Positions 15,481-23,872 of a DNA stretch of 45,203 nucleotides are shown one piece after another; position 1 is the first letter of the stretch, and each line of letters opens with the position of its first letter. The notes beneath the pieces are model-generated. The model had not been told where the DNA came from. It ran no database searches and saw nothing but the letters and a program-made list of their open reading frames with translations. The stretch covers positions 1 through 45,203 of the forward strand of contig NZ_JAGMUK010000023.1 in assembly GCF_019049245.1 (NCBI RefSeq). The letters are read 5' to 3'. The position numbers and the translations under genes are program-made. The DNA is from Streptomyces sp. AC555_RSS877 (GTDB lineage: Bacteria > Actinomycetota > Actinomycetes > Streptomycetales > Streptomycetaceae).

Positions 15481-15807
15481 ATGCCCTCATCCAGCCCCGC
15501 CGAACCCGAGCAGACCACGAACCGGCGAGACCAGCCGCTCACCCTCGCCCGCCTGCGCCAGCTCGTCCGCCAGGACTGGGCAGGTCTCCCCGGCAAGACG
15601 CTGGTTGTCCTTTCCGGTGACAGCGAGGGCAACCGCTACTCGCCCTTCAGCACCTACAGCCGTAGCCGATACGCCCCTATCTACGGGCTGACCGGCGACA
15701 TCTACCCCCTGGAAAGCGAACTGGCGGAAGACCGCGAGCTGCGCGAGCTGTTCCCCGAGATCCCTGACAACGCCGTCGCAGCCCTCGTTCTCTACCCGCT
15801 CGACTGA
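15481..15807 (+). CDS. Hypothetical protein (108 aa)
   Basis: ATG 15481 follows AAGGGAG. After a disordered N-terminus (about 18 residues) it reads LTLARLRQLVRQDWAGLPGKTLVVLSGDSEGNRYSPFSTYSRSRYAPI. The GKTLVVLSGD-EGN--SPF pattern is common in small actinobacterial proteins that I know only as hypothetical. It is flanked by terminator hairpins on both sides (15418, 15822) and its own promoter is not obvious. Confidence 0.68.
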   Translation: MPSSSPAEPEQTTNRRDQPLTLARLRQLVRQDWAGLPGKTLVVLSGDSEGNRYSPFSTYSRSRYAPIYGLTGDIYPLESELAEDRELRELFPEIPDNAVAALVLYPLD

Positions 15808-15821
15808 CCGCCCCGCCTCGC

Positions 15822-15848
15822 CCCGGCGGGTGCATGGCACCCGCCGGG
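15822..15848 (+). terminator. Hairpin terminator
   Basis: Perfect 12-bp stem CCCGGCGGGTGC / GCACCCGCCGGG with an ATG loop, 14 bases after the preceding stop. Confidence 0.75.
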
Positions 15849-15924
15849 CCCGGCCGACGTCCGGCCCCTGAGCCTCCGGGCAGATCAGTGCCCGGTCACC
15901 CCCGCGACACGAGAGGTACCACGC

Positions 15925-16299
15925 ATGCTCACCACGCCCGAGGTCCGCGACCACATCCGCGACCTGACCGACGTCAAGTCCCTGGTCGCCATTCAGGAGG
16001 CCGCCACCGCGCGGCTCCTCGACCTGGACGCTGAGAAGCGTCCCGTCATCACGCCCGGCCGGTCTGCCGAGATCGACTCCACGATCAGCAGGGCCTGCCT
16101 GCGCTTCCTGACCGGCACGGTCCAGCAGCCGAACCGTACCGGCAGGCGGTTCGACATCCTCCTCGACGAGGCATCCACCAAGCGCCTGCGCAGCGACCAG
16201 ACCAACCGCTGGCACACGATCCCCGACGACGTGGAGCGATTTCGCCTGACGGGCATACCCGTGGGCTGTATCAAGCTCACGGACGAAGCCGATTCCTAG
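15925..16299 (+). CDS. Hypothetical protein (124 aa)
   Basis: ATG 15925 follows GAGAGG. The protein is helical at the N-terminus (TPEVRDHIRDLTDVKSLVAIQEAATARLLDLDAEKR) and mixed afterwards. An ATA codon lies at 16255. No family is recognised. It is flanked by hairpin terminators at 15822 and 16308. Confidence 0.65.
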   Translation: MLTTPEVRDHIRDLTDVKSLVAIQEAATARLLDLDAEKRPVITPGRSAEIDSTISRACLRFLTGTVQQPNRTGRRFDILLDEASTKRLRSDQTNRWHTIPDDVERFRLTGIPVGCIKLTDEADS

Positions 16300-16307
16300 G
16301 AGTCCGC

Positions 16308-16342
16308 GCTCCGGGGGCAGCGCGACGTGCTGCCCCCGGAGC
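16308..16342 (+). terminator. Hairpin terminator
   Basis: Perfect 14-bp stem GCTCCGGGGGCAGC with its complement and a 7-base loop, nine bases after the preceding stop. Confidence 0.8.
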
Positions 16343-16475
16343 CTGCACCCCAGCCCGCCGGCGTGGAGCAACAGCGCCGATTTCCGGCTCCGTGAGATCC
16401 CGCCGAGACCGGCCTCCCTCACCCGCCGCATGGCACCGCGGGCTTCGACAACTTCCACTGAAAGGACGGCCTGCG

Positions 16476-17318
16476 ATGCTGGTCCGCCTCTCTCCCGCCC
16501 AGCGTGACCTCCTGCTCGACCACCTGCATTTCGGCAGCCGGCCCGTGCGCGGAAGCCACACCCTTCGCACCGCCCTGGACACCGCCACGCTCGCAGACCA
16601 GCGCTACGGAGTGGACATGAGCGCCGAGATGGTTGAGGCCGCCTCGTTCCTGCTCCGCTTCGCATCTGCGGGCGACGGGCCCCGTCGGGAGGACTCGCGC
16701 AGCTTCGACGCCGCGTACATTCTCGGACCGCGACAGCAGACCCACCGCGAGCGCCTGATGTCCGCTCTCGCCGCAGGCGCCGAGATCCGCGAAGTCCGTT
16801 CCTTCCATGACGCTGCCCACCGGCCCCGGCACGGGAACGATCCCGAACCGTGGGTCATCACCGACACGGCGCTCAACGCGGAGTTCCGCCTCCCGGACGA
16901 CGACGTCCACCCCGTATGGCCCCTCCAGCCGGTGCTGGTCATCAGCGACAGCCTTTCCGACGATCCGGTGGGCCTGCACCCCTGCCGGGTGCCGCTCCGC
17001 CACCTGCCGTCGGTGCTGTTCACCGCCAAGGAGTACCAGCTCGCCCCGCTCGTACTCCTCGATGACCGCAGCTACGCCACCTTCAAGCTCCGCCACATGC
17101 CGCGCCGCCCGGGCCTGATCGTCGTCTGCGCCGACCTGGACGACGCCAGCACCTATCCACGGGGCGCGGTCATCGCCGCCGAGGCCGTTCTGAGGGCCGG
17201 ACAAGACCTGAGCTGGCTGCACCTGCGCATGCATGACGCCACCGAGTGCCAGTACCTCCCTCTGGACGACCTCCTGACCGGCGACATCTCCGACCCGCCC
17301 CCGCCGACCGGCAACTGA
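16476..17318 (+). CDS. Hypothetical protein (280 aa)
   Basis: ATG 16476 follows AAGGACGG; upstream codons in the frame have no ribosome site. The N-terminal 75 residues are helical (LSPAQRDLLLDHLHFGSRPVRGSHTLRTALDTATLADQ). The C-terminal half alternates strands and helices (PVLVISDSLSDD, GLIVVCADLDDAS). No family is recognised and there is no membrane segment. It starts a run of three co-directional genes leading to promoter P9. Confidence 0.68.
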   Translation: MLVRLSPAQRDLLLDHLHFGSRPVRGSHTLRTALDTATLADQRYGVDMSAEMVEAASFLLRFASAGDGPRREDSRSFDAAYILGPRQQTHRERLMSALAAGAEIREVRSFHDAAHRPRHGNDPEPWVITDTALNAEFRLPDDDVHPVWPLQPVLVISDSLSDDPVGLHPCRVPLRHLPSVLFTAKEYQLAPLVLLDDRSYATFKLRHMPRRPGLIVVCADLDDASTYPRGAVIAAEAVLRAGQDLSWLHLRMHDATECQYLPLDDLLTGDISDPPPPTGN

Positions 17319-17381
17319 CCTCCCCTCCAGCGGGCGGCCGCCGCAACAGTCAGCCGCCCACCCTGATCCAAGGACGTGCCG

Positions 17382-17996
17382 ATGCATCCGATACCTCAAC
17401 GCTGCGCGCGCCGGCCACTGTCGGGCGGCCTGGTCGTGCCGTACGTGTCCTTGATCCACGGCGGCCACGCCGCCTTCGGAACCCTCGACGCCGAGCGGGC
17501 ACGAACCGCTCTGGTGCGGCGCCTGTGCCAGATCTGCGGCGAACGGCTGGAGGAACGCTGCTTCCTGATCGTCCGCCCGGCTGACATCGTCCGGGGCATC
17601 TCACCTGAACCCGCCCTGCACCCCGAGTGCCTGCCCTACACCGCCGCGCACTGCCCCATGCTCAACGGCACCGTCACGCACTACCGCAGCCGCGCGGTCC
17701 TGACCGGCCATCCCGCCGGGCGCCCCTGCACCGACCCGTCCTGCCCGTGCCCTTCCCTCTCGCCCGACCAGGGCCACACCGCCCGCAGCGGCGCCCGGGC
17801 CGACCGGTACGAGGCCTGGATGATCCACACCCGCGACTACCTCCTGACCGGCCCGGACGACCAGCCAGGAGTCATCGACGGGATCAGCACCGCCGTTCCC
17901 GCCCTGCGCAAGCGGCTCCTGCGCAACGCGACGCTCCCGCCCGAGCAGGAAGACCTGCTGAACCTGCTGCGCTCCGTCCTGGACGGGACCGGGTGA
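17382..17996 (+). CDS. Zinc-binding hypothetical protein (204 aa)
   Basis: ATG 17382 is preferred because AAGGA lies seven bases upstream; GTG 17376 is an alternative that adds two residues. The first half has CQICG, then C, then LHPECLP, and later CTDPSCPCPS, a Cys/His pattern fitting one or two zinc sites. The second half is helical. The type is frequent among Streptomyces plasmid proteins of unknown role. Confidence 0.68.
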   Translation: MHPIPQRCARRPLSGGLVVPYVSLIHGGHAAFGTLDAERARTALVRRLCQICGERLEERCFLIVRPADIVRGISPEPALHPECLPYTAAHCPMLNGTVTHYRSRAVLTGHPAGRPCTDPSCPCPSLSPDQGHTARSGARADRYEAWMIHTRDYLLTGPDDQPGVIDGISTAVPALRKRLLRNATLPPEQEDLLNLLRSVLDGTG

Positions 17997-18037
17997 CCTC
18001 CCGCTCCCAGGCGCCGTCATCACTGAAGGAGACACCC

Positions 18038-18838
18038 GTGATCATCCCCGACCCGTTGACACCCGAGGGCGCCGCCGTCATCGACCTGCACGAGCAGATG
18101 GAAGACCTCGAAAACCGCACCGGCGAGTGGCCCGGCGCCGAAGTCGTCGACATTCTCGGCCCGTGGCTCGCAGACTTCGACTTCACCCGCGTGCCGGCCC
18201 CCGCACGATGCGTCGCGGGCAGCGCCTGGGTGCTGCGCCGACAGGACCGGCACGAGGACGTGGTGACCCTGTGGACCGACGAGGCCTCCGCGCTCGCCTC
18301 TCTCGCACAGCACGCCCGCGCCAACTGGGACAACGTGTGGGGAGGCGAAGGCATCCCCGACTCCCCGCCCGCCAGCGACCGCAGGGCCGTCGATCTGTAC
18401 TACGGGCCCAAGGACGAACGCGGCGATGAGGACTACTGGCTGTACGCCGACGACATCGGCAGGCTCGCCTCCACCATGCCCGAGCCGGACGGCTTCCGCT
18501 TCCCGGGCGAAGAGTTCTGCGCCCAGGCCAACAGCACGGCCGTCTTCCACCCGATGACCGGTCCCGATGACGACGGCCTGCCCTGCATCGAGGCCGGCGG
18601 CGTCCTGGTCTTCGCCTACCTGGACCCGGACATGGAGGCCGTACGGGTGTCGGTAGATCTCGACACCGCCGTCGAACAGTTGGTGCGCGGCGACGCGACG
18701 ATCCCCCTGCATGTCGAGGTCGGGAACGCCACCGTGTTCAGCGCGGGTTCCAGGGCCGTTCCGGCAAAGTCCCGGGCAGGCCGCATGAGCAGGCTGGCGG
18801 ACTGGGTGCGGTGGATGTGCTGGTGGAGGGAGGATTGA
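18038..18838 (+). CDS. Hypothetical acidic protein (266 aa)
   Basis: GTG 18038 follows GAAGGAGA. The protein is acidic (DEDYWLYADDIG, DPDMEAVRVSVDLDTAVEQL) with aromatic clusters, ending in a tryptophan-rich tail (LADWVRWMCWWRED). No family is recognised. The stop codon TGA lies inside the -35 hexamer TTGACG of promoter P9, so the end of this gene and the promoter of the SSB gene are interlocked. Confidence 0.68.
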   Translation: MIIPDPLTPEGAAVIDLHEQMEDLENRTGEWPGAEVVDILGPWLADFDFTRVPAPARCVAGSAWVLRRQDRHEDVVTLWTDEASALASLAQHARANWDNVWGGEGIPDSPPASDRRAVDLYYGPKDERGDEDYWLYADDIGRLASTMPEPDGFRFPGEEFCAQANSTAVFHPMTGPDDDGLPCIEAGGVLVFAYLDPDMEAVRVSVDLDTAVEQLVRGDATIPLHVEVGNATVFSAGSRAVPAKSRAGRMSRLADWVRWMCWWRED

Positions 18839-18862
18839 CGCTCACCGTAGATGCACTATTAT
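18835..18862 (+). promoter_or_regulatory. Promoter module copy P9 (core only), for SSB
   Basis: -35 TTGACG (18835-18840), 16-bp spacer, -10 TATTAT (18857-18862) within GATGCACTATTATTG. It has the core of the family and the best -35, but no GCAGGTCA box and no leader hairpin, so it should be free of the shared control. Confidence 0.8.
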
Positions 18863-18881
18863 TGTTTTTGGAGGTGCTCGC

Positions 18882-19409
18882 ATGTTCCCGCCCATCACGC
18901 ACGTGTCCGGCACCATCGCCAGCGACGTCGAGATCCGTTTCACCGAAGAAGGCCTCGCCGTCTGCCGGTTCCGCCTCACGGAAATTCCCCGCAAGTGGGA
19001 CCCCACGGCGCGCAAGTGGATGGACGGCACTCCGATCCGCTACGTGTGCACCGCCTGGGGCGACATCGCCCGCAACGCGACCGAGTCACTCGTCGACGGA
19101 ACGGCCGTCCTCGTCCGTGGACGCATCACCGAGATCAAGGACAACGCGATCCGTCTGAGCGTCGACGACCTCGGTCTCAGCCTGCGCGAGCACATCGCCT
19201 ACACCGATGCGGGAATTCCCGGCCCGGGCGCTGCCGCCCCCGTCACCCCACCCCCCGTGCCGCAGCCCGCCGTGCAGGCCGCCCCCGAACCGGCCACCAG
19301 GCGACCGGGCAACCCGCCCGGCTGGTGGGAGCAGCGGCGGGCATCCGGCTGGTCCGAGTCCGGCGCCTCGACAGCAGCCGACGCCTCTCCCCTTCGCGTC
19401 GGCAGCTGA
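18882..19409 (+). CDS. ssb: Single-stranded DNA-binding protein
   Basis: The 175-aa protein has an SSB OB fold in residues 1-115: THVSGTIASDVEIRFTEEGLAVCRFRLTEIPRKWD, then YVCTAWGDIARNATESLVDGTAVLVRGRITE. It coats single-stranded DNA in replication and repair. The proline-rich tail ends in PLRVGS and lacks the acidic DDDIPF-type tip through which housekeeping SSBs recruit partners; plasmid SSBs can differ here. ATG 18882 follows GGAGG. It has its own promoter (P9) and is closed by a hairpin at 19447. Confidence 0.9.
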   Translation: MFPPITHVSGTIASDVEIRFTEEGLAVCRFRLTEIPRKWDPTARKWMDGTPIRYVCTAWGDIARNATESLVDGTAVLVRGRITEIKDNAIRLSVDDLGLSLREHIAYTDAGIPGPGAAAPVTPPPVPQPAVQAAPEPATRRPGNPPGWWEQRRASGWSESGASTAADASPLRVGS

Positions 19410-19446
19410 CCGTCCCCTCCCCTTCACCCCTCTCCCTCGCCCACCG

Positions 19447-19480
19447 GGCGCGGCACCGGCTCGCCTGCCGGTGCCGCGCC
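19447..19480 (+). terminator. Hairpin terminator
   Basis: Perfect 14-bp stem GGCGCGGCACCGGC with its complement and a 6-base loop, between ssb and the DprA-like gene. Confidence 0.78.
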
Positions 19481-19497
19481 GTGCCCGAAAGGCCGCC

Positions 19498-20322
19498 ATG
19501 TCCGACCGTGCCGCCCTCGCAGCGCTCTCCGCCCATTTCACGCCCGCCGAGGTCGCCGCCGACCTCGCCCAGCACTCCCCCGTCGAGGTGTGGGCGCAGC
19601 GTGTCCGCCTCGACAACACCGGCCGCCTGTCCCAGTACCGGCCAAAGACCGAGCTCTCCAGCGGAGAGCTGACCTGCCGCTTCCTCATCCCCACCGACGC
19701 GCAGTGGCCCTCCGCCCTGGCCGACCTCGGCCCCGCTTGCCCGCTGGGCCTGTGGGTCCGCGGTCACAACCACCTGCCCGAACTGACCACGAGCACCGTC
19801 GTGGTGACCGGCAACCGCGCACCCAGCCCGGAGGCCGTCGAGCGCTCCACCGCGTTCGCCACGGCGGTCGCCGAGGCCGGCTACACCGTCGCCGCATCCC
19901 TCGCCTACGGCGTCGACGCCACCGCCCACGAAGCCGCCCACCTCATGGGAAGGCCGACGCTGGCCGTCCTGCCGCGCGGACTGGACCAGGCATACCCCCA
20001 CAACCACGGCCCGCTCCTGAACGCCATCACCGAAAACGGCGGAGCGGCCCTCAGCCTCTACCGGCCGGGCACCGTGACCAGCGGTGCAACCCTCCAGGCC
20101 AGCGCCGCGCTCCTCGCCGCCCTCTCCCGCGCGGTGATCCTCATCGAGGCCCTGGACCACGCGCAGGCCCTGCGCACCGCCGAGGCCGCCATCGATCTCA
20201 AACGGACCCTGCTGGCCGTCCCGTCCCCCAGCGGCATCCGCGCTGGCGGCAACACCCGTCTGCTCGCCGAACATCTCGCCCTCGCCTGCCCCAGCCCCGC
20301 GCGAGCGCTCGAACTCCTCTGA
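19498..20322 (+). CDS. DprA/Smf-like DNA-processing protein
   Basis: The 274-aa protein carries the Rossmann-type DprA domain, which binds single-stranded DNA and helps RecA loading. It has VVVTGNRAPS (about residues 101-110), SLAYGVDATAHEAAH, VLPRGLDQAYPHNHGPLL and a final ASAALLAALSRAVILIEA segment. The N-terminal 95 residues are shorter than the SAM-like region of chromosomal DprA and there is no C-terminal winged helix. ATG 19498 follows GAAAGG. With SSB just upstream, a role in protecting or processing incoming DNA is likely. It is enclosed by terminators at 19447 and 20340. Confidence 0.88.
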   Translation: MSDRAALAALSAHFTPAEVAADLAQHSPVEVWAQRVRLDNTGRLSQYRPKTELSSGELTCRFLIPTDAQWPSALADLGPACPLGLWVRGHNHLPELTTSTVVVTGNRAPSPEAVERSTAFATAVAEAGYTVAASLAYGVDATAHEAAHLMGRPTLAVLPRGLDQAYPHNHGPLLNAITENGGAALSLYRPGTVTSGATLQASAALLAALSRAVILIEALDHAQALRTAEAAIDLKRTLLAVPSPSGIRAGGNTRLLAEHLALACPSPARALELL

Positions 20323-20339
20323 CCGCACCCCAGATACCG

Positions 20340-20373
20340 CCCGTGCCCGGACCTCCCCCGATCCGGGCACGGG
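20340..20373 (+). terminator. Hairpin terminator
   Basis: Perfect 12-bp stem CCCGTGCCCGGA / TCCGGGCACGGG with a 10-base loop, between the DprA-like gene and the first PP-loop gene. Confidence 0.75.
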
Positions 20374-20392
20374 CCAGGCGAAGGACCGCACC

Positions 20393-21688
20393 ATGACCGA
20401 CCACCGCAACAGGCTGAACCCGCTCGCGGCCCCCATCCGCTCGCCAGCGGTGAGGACCCCTGTCATGCCCGCGCGCACCGCCTACCCCTTGCAGCTGCCC
20501 GGCCTCACCGCCACCGACGACATCGACACCGTCATCAACTGGGGCCTGGGCGCCGACTCCTCGGCCTATCTGGCGCGGATGCTCACCGACCCGGCAGGCC
20601 ATGGCATCGACCTGGACCGCACCGTTGTCCTCTACATGGCCACCGGAAGCGAGTGGCCCGAAACCCGGCTCCTGGCACAGGAGTTCATACTGCCGCTGCT
20701 GCGCGAGCACGGCGTCAGGTTCGTCCAGCTCGCCCGCAACGGTCACCTCGCCTCAGACGGCATCACGGTCCTGGATGACTCCCGCCACGCCGAACGGCTC
20801 CACACCCGCGGGGCGTGGACGCTGTGGGAGGAGATGGAGACCGTCGGCACCGTTCCCCAGCAGGCTGGCACCCGCAAGTGCAGCCTGCGGGCCAAGGGCG
20901 ACGTCGGAGACCGGTGGATCTGCGCCGTCATGGGCGGGCGGCCCTTCCGCCAGATCATCGGGTTCAACGCCGACGAAGCGGGACGCTGCCTGAAGGACCA
21001 GGCCAACTCCAAGCTCGCCGGCCGCACCGGTGAGTTCCCGCTCGTCGACTGGGGCTGGGGCCGTAGGGAGTGCGAGGGCTACCTGCTGGAGCGCTTCAAC
21101 GTGCACTGGCCAAAGAGCTACTGCACGTTCTGCTGCTTCCCGATTTCCATGGGCTCCCTGCCGGCGCACATGGAGCGGATGCGTAACCACCCGGGCATCG
21201 CGGGTGAGGTGCTGCGGCTGGAGTACACGGCGATGAGCCTCAACCCCAACGCCAAGCTCTATGGCAAGAAGAGCCTCCTGGGGCTCTTCGACCCCACCCA
21301 GGAGCGGGACCAAGCCTGCCTGGAGGCCTTCCAGCGCGAGCTCGACATGCCCTGGGCGCTCTACCGCGTCCGACGCCTCTTCTTGCTCTCCGCCGACGGC
21401 GGCCACCGCCCCGTCATGCGCTCCACCGAACGCATCGGCCTCGGCAGCCCCGCACAACTCGCCCACAAGGTCACCGCCGTGTCGCAGCGATTTGGTATCG
21501 CCGTCGAACGCGACCACCAGTACGGGCGCGCCCGCGCCTGGCTCCGCCCCCGCCGTCCGGCCTGGCCGATGGCGGAGGAGCTCTTCGCCACCGCCCCCGC
21601 CCGGGTGATCGACAAGCAGGACAAGAACTTCGAGCAGCACTGGGACGCCCTCGTCTCGGGCTCCGCCGCCCAACTCCCCTTCGTCTGA
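20393..21688 (+). CDS. PP-loop ATPase, PAPS-reductase-like
   Basis: The 431-aa protein belongs to the adenine-nucleotide alpha-hydrolase (PP-loop) superfamily. The loop reads NWGLGADSSAYL (GLGADSS, residues 51-57), a variant of SGGxDS. Later there are RKCSLRAKGD (about 161), and YCTFCCFP with C244, C247 and C248. Relatives adenylate a substrate before sulfur or amine transfer; DndC and PAPS reductase are examples. ATG 20393 has AAGGA upstream; M25 is an alternative start. An ATA codon lies at 20687. It heads a cluster with DpdA-like, Mom-like and a second PP-loop gene, so nucleic-acid modification is the favoured inference. Its substrate is not known. Confidence 0.78.
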   Translation: MTDHRNRLNPLAAPIRSPAVRTPVMPARTAYPLQLPGLTATDDIDTVINWGLGADSSAYLARMLTDPAGHGIDLDRTVVLYMATGSEWPETRLLAQEFILPLLREHGVRFVQLARNGHLASDGITVLDDSRHAERLHTRGAWTLWEEMETVGTVPQQAGTRKCSLRAKGDVGDRWICAVMGGRPFRQIIGFNADEAGRCLKDQANSKLAGRTGEFPLVDWGWGRRECEGYLLERFNVHWPKSYCTFCCFPISMGSLPAHMERMRNHPGIAGEVLRLEYTAMSLNPNAKLYGKKSLLGLFDPTQERDQACLEAFQRELDMPWALYRVRRLFLLSADGGHRPVMRSTERIGLGSPAQLAHKVTAVSQRFGIAVERDHQYGRARAWLRPRRPAWPMAEELFATAPARVIDKQDKNFEQHWDALVSGSAAQLPFV

Positions 21689-21773
21689 ACCGCCCCTCAC
21701 CGCCACCCTCCGGAAGGACTTCCCGTGCGCGCACCCCTGCCCTCAGCCCCTGCTCCTCCTTTGCTTCTCCGCC

Positions 21774-22406
21774 GTGCTGTACCTGGCCACGCCGTCCGGA
21801 GCTGACGTGCGGGCCGTCATGCGGGCCGGACTCCTGGCCTGCATGACGACCCCGGCCCAGGGCAACGTGATCCCGCCCGGCGCCCTGTACGCGTGCGACA
21901 ACGGCAAGTTCGGCAAGGGATGGCCCGGCGAGCAGGCCTGGTTCGTCTGGCTGACTGCGACCGTCAACCGCTACGGCCCCGACCGCTGTCTATGGGCCGT
22001 CGCCCCCGACGTCCCGATGGACGCCGCGGCCACCCTCGCCGAGTCTCTGCCCTGGCTGGAGCCCATCCGCGCCCTGGGCATCCCGGCCGCGTTCGCCGCC
22101 CAGGACGGCAGCGAGCACGGCCTCATCCCCTGGGACTCGATCGACGTCCTGTTCCTGGCGGGCTCCACCGCCTGGAAGACCTCACCGGCCGCCCACCGGC
22201 TGGCCGTTGAGGCCCAAGAGCGCGGCCTGGCCGTCCACATGGGCCGCGTCAACTCCCGCCGGCGGCTGCGCATCGCGCAGGCCTTCGGCTGCACCAGCTG
22301 CGACGGCACCTACCTCGCCTTCGGTCCCGACACCAACCTCCCCCGCCTCCTGGCCTGGATGAACGAACTCCACACCACCCCCACCCTGTTCGGAGACGAG
22401 ACATGA
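21774..22406 (+). CDS. DpdA/TGT-like transglycosylase family protein
   Basis: The 210-aa frame looks like the short phage/plasmid relatives of tRNA-guanine transglycosylase (DpdA), which swap a guanine for a 7-deazaguanine in DNA. Landmarks are an N-terminal LYLATPSG, ACDNGKFG, a WAVAPDVPMDA strand, FAAQDG, LFLAGSTAWK and VHMGRVNSRRRLRIAQAFGCTSCDGT. The start is uncertain: GTG 21774 has no ribosome site, whereas a strong GGAAGGA serves GTG 21725 in another frame that stops after 26 codons. A one-base indel near 21750 would join them (about 226 aa). Its stop overlaps the next ATG. The family call is from pattern only. Confidence 0.6.
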   Translation: MLYLATPSGADVRAVMRAGLLACMTTPAQGNVIPPGALYACDNGKFGKGWPGEQAWFVWLTATVNRYGPDRCLWAVAPDVPMDAAATLAESLPWLEPIRALGIPAAFAAQDGSEHGLIPWDSIDVLFLAGSTAWKTSPAAHRLAVEAQERGLAVHMGRVNSRRRLRIAQAFGCTSCDGTYLAFGPDTNLPRLLAWMNELHTTPTLFGDET

Positions 22407-22885
22407 CGACCCGCCTGCGCCATATCGGCGCCGCGATCATGGGCATCCTCGACCCCATTCCCTCCACCACGCCCTCCCCGATGACCGAGGAGGAAGGCGC
22501 CTGGGTCCGCGCGCACGCCTGGACCAAGGGACTGCGCAAGATCGACGACGCCTACCCCCGCGGCTTCCACCGCTGGTGCTCCTGCGAGCGCGGCATCTGC
22601 CCCGGCTGTGCCTCCGGGCACCACGACCGGTGCGTCAGCGCCAGCGGCCCCCGCGTCGACGAACACGCCGACACCGTCACCGACGCCCAAGGGTTCGTCG
22701 TCGCCGTGATCCGGTACGGACCGGGCCAGCGCCACTGCCGTTGGCTCTGCCCCTGCCCCCACCCGGCGGACGTCGAAGAGACCGCCGACACGGGCAAAGC
22801 CCAGAAACCCCCTGCCGCCCCGGAGGGACAGCTCACCCTCTTCGCGAACGGCCCGCGGGAGCGCGGGAACAGGGAGGCACTATGA
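22403..22885 (+). CDS. Cys-rich hypothetical protein (160 aa)
   Basis: ATG 22403 overlaps the previous stop (ATGA). The core has WCSCERGICPGCASGHHDRC and later CRWLCPCPHP, enough cysteines and histidines for two metal sites. The N-terminal TEEEGAWVRAHAWTKGLRKIDDAYPRGFHRW is conserved-looking; similar small Streptomyces proteins are known only as domains of unknown function. It is coupled on both sides (ATGA overlaps), so it should act with the DpdA-like and Mom-like proteins. Confidence 0.68.
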   Translation: MTTRLRHIGAAIMGILDPIPSTTPSPMTEEEGAWVRAHAWTKGLRKIDDAYPRGFHRWCSCERGICPGCASGHHDRCVSASGPRVDEHADTVTDAQGFVVAVIRYGPGQRHCRWLCPCPHPADVEETADTGKAQKPPAAPEGQLTLFANGPRERGNREAL

Positions 22886-23781
22886 GGTCCCCGGTACAGG
22901 AGACCCTGCCCTTCGAGGACCTGCCGGAGATGCCGACCGTGTCGCCTTGGTGCCAGCGGTGGCGTGAACGCACGCATTCCTGGCGGCACGTCCACGACGG
23001 AGGATTCAACGCCCGCCACTTCACGGTGGCCCCGCTCGACGAGAAGCCGGCCGAGAAGTTCGTGATCACCCATCACTACTCCGGCTCGTACGCTGCGGCC
23101 ACCAAGCGCCTCGCCTTGTACGAAACGTCCACGGGTGAGGAGCGGTTGAGTGGTGTCGCCGTGTTCGGGGTCCCCGTCAGCGAGGCCGTGCTGACGAATC
23201 CACTGCCGTATCTGCGTCCCTACACGGAGTCCTTGGTGTGTCTGCGGTTCGTCCTGCTCGATGAGTGCCCAGGCAACGCGGAGTCGTGGTTCCTCGCCCG
23301 CTGCTTCGACGCCTTGCTCGCTGACGGGGTGCGCGGCGTCGTCTCGTTCGCCGACCCCGTCCCGCGCCGGACAGCCTCCGGTGTCCTGGTCATGCCCGGG
23401 CACGTCGGGACCATCTACGCGGCGACGAACGCGGTGTACGCCGGCCGCGCAACCGCACGCACAGTGAAGGTTTTGCCGGACGGCACGGTCTTTCACGACC
23501 GTGCGGCGCAGAAGATCCGCCGCCAGGAGCAGGGCTGTGAGTACGCCGCAGCCCAGCTCGTCGTGCTCGGCGCTCCGCGGCCGCGGCCCGGCTGCGACCC
23601 GGCTCTGTGGCTGCGCGAGGCCCTGGCCGCGGTCGGCGCCCGCAACATCCGGCACCGCGGCGCCCATCGGTTCGTATTCCGGCTTGGCCGAACCCGCCGC
23701 GAGCGGGAGGAGATCGAGCTCGGCCTCCCCGCCGCCCGGCCCTACCCCAAGCAGCCCGACCCCGAGCCGACAGCGACCTGA
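22882..23781 (+). CDS. Mom-like GNAT-fold protein
   Basis: The 299-aa protein resembles the Mom family, whose phage Mu member adds a carbamoylmethyl group to adenine in DNA and so blocks restriction. Matching blocks are HHYSGS (64-69), GVAVFGVPVS (91-100), CLRFVLLDECPGNAESWFLAR (about 120-140), VSFADPVPRR, PGHVGTIYAATNAVYAGRA (172-190) and FHDRAAQKIRRQ. The fold is GNAT-like. ATG 22882 overlaps the previous stop (ATGA). The Mom assignment rests on order and spacing of motifs, not on a search. It could instead be an uncharacterised acetyltransferase relative. Confidence 0.6.
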   Translation: MRSPVQETLPFEDLPEMPTVSPWCQRWRERTHSWRHVHDGGFNARHFTVAPLDEKPAEKFVITHHYSGSYAAATKRLALYETSTGEERLSGVAVFGVPVSEAVLTNPLPYLRPYTESLVCLRFVLLDECPGNAESWFLARCFDALLADGVRGVVSFADPVPRRTASGVLVMPGHVGTIYAATNAVYAGRATARTVKVLPDGTVFHDRAAQKIRRQEQGCEYAAAQLVVLGAPRPRPGCDPALWLREALAAVGARNIRHRGAHRFVFRLGRTRREREEIELGLPAARPYPKQPDPEPTAT

Positions 23782-23872
23782 GCGACAACCCAGTCGTCAC
23801 CGCCCGCCTCGGACTGCATGCCGTCCTGTGCGCGCAGTCTCACCGCCCACTGTCCGACTCGCTGGAGCTGAC

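Noticed and set aside
20393..21688. Phosphorothioate (Dnd) system
   Set aside because: Although PP-loop proteins resemble DndC, no DndA, DndB, DndD or DndE-like gene is present in the window.
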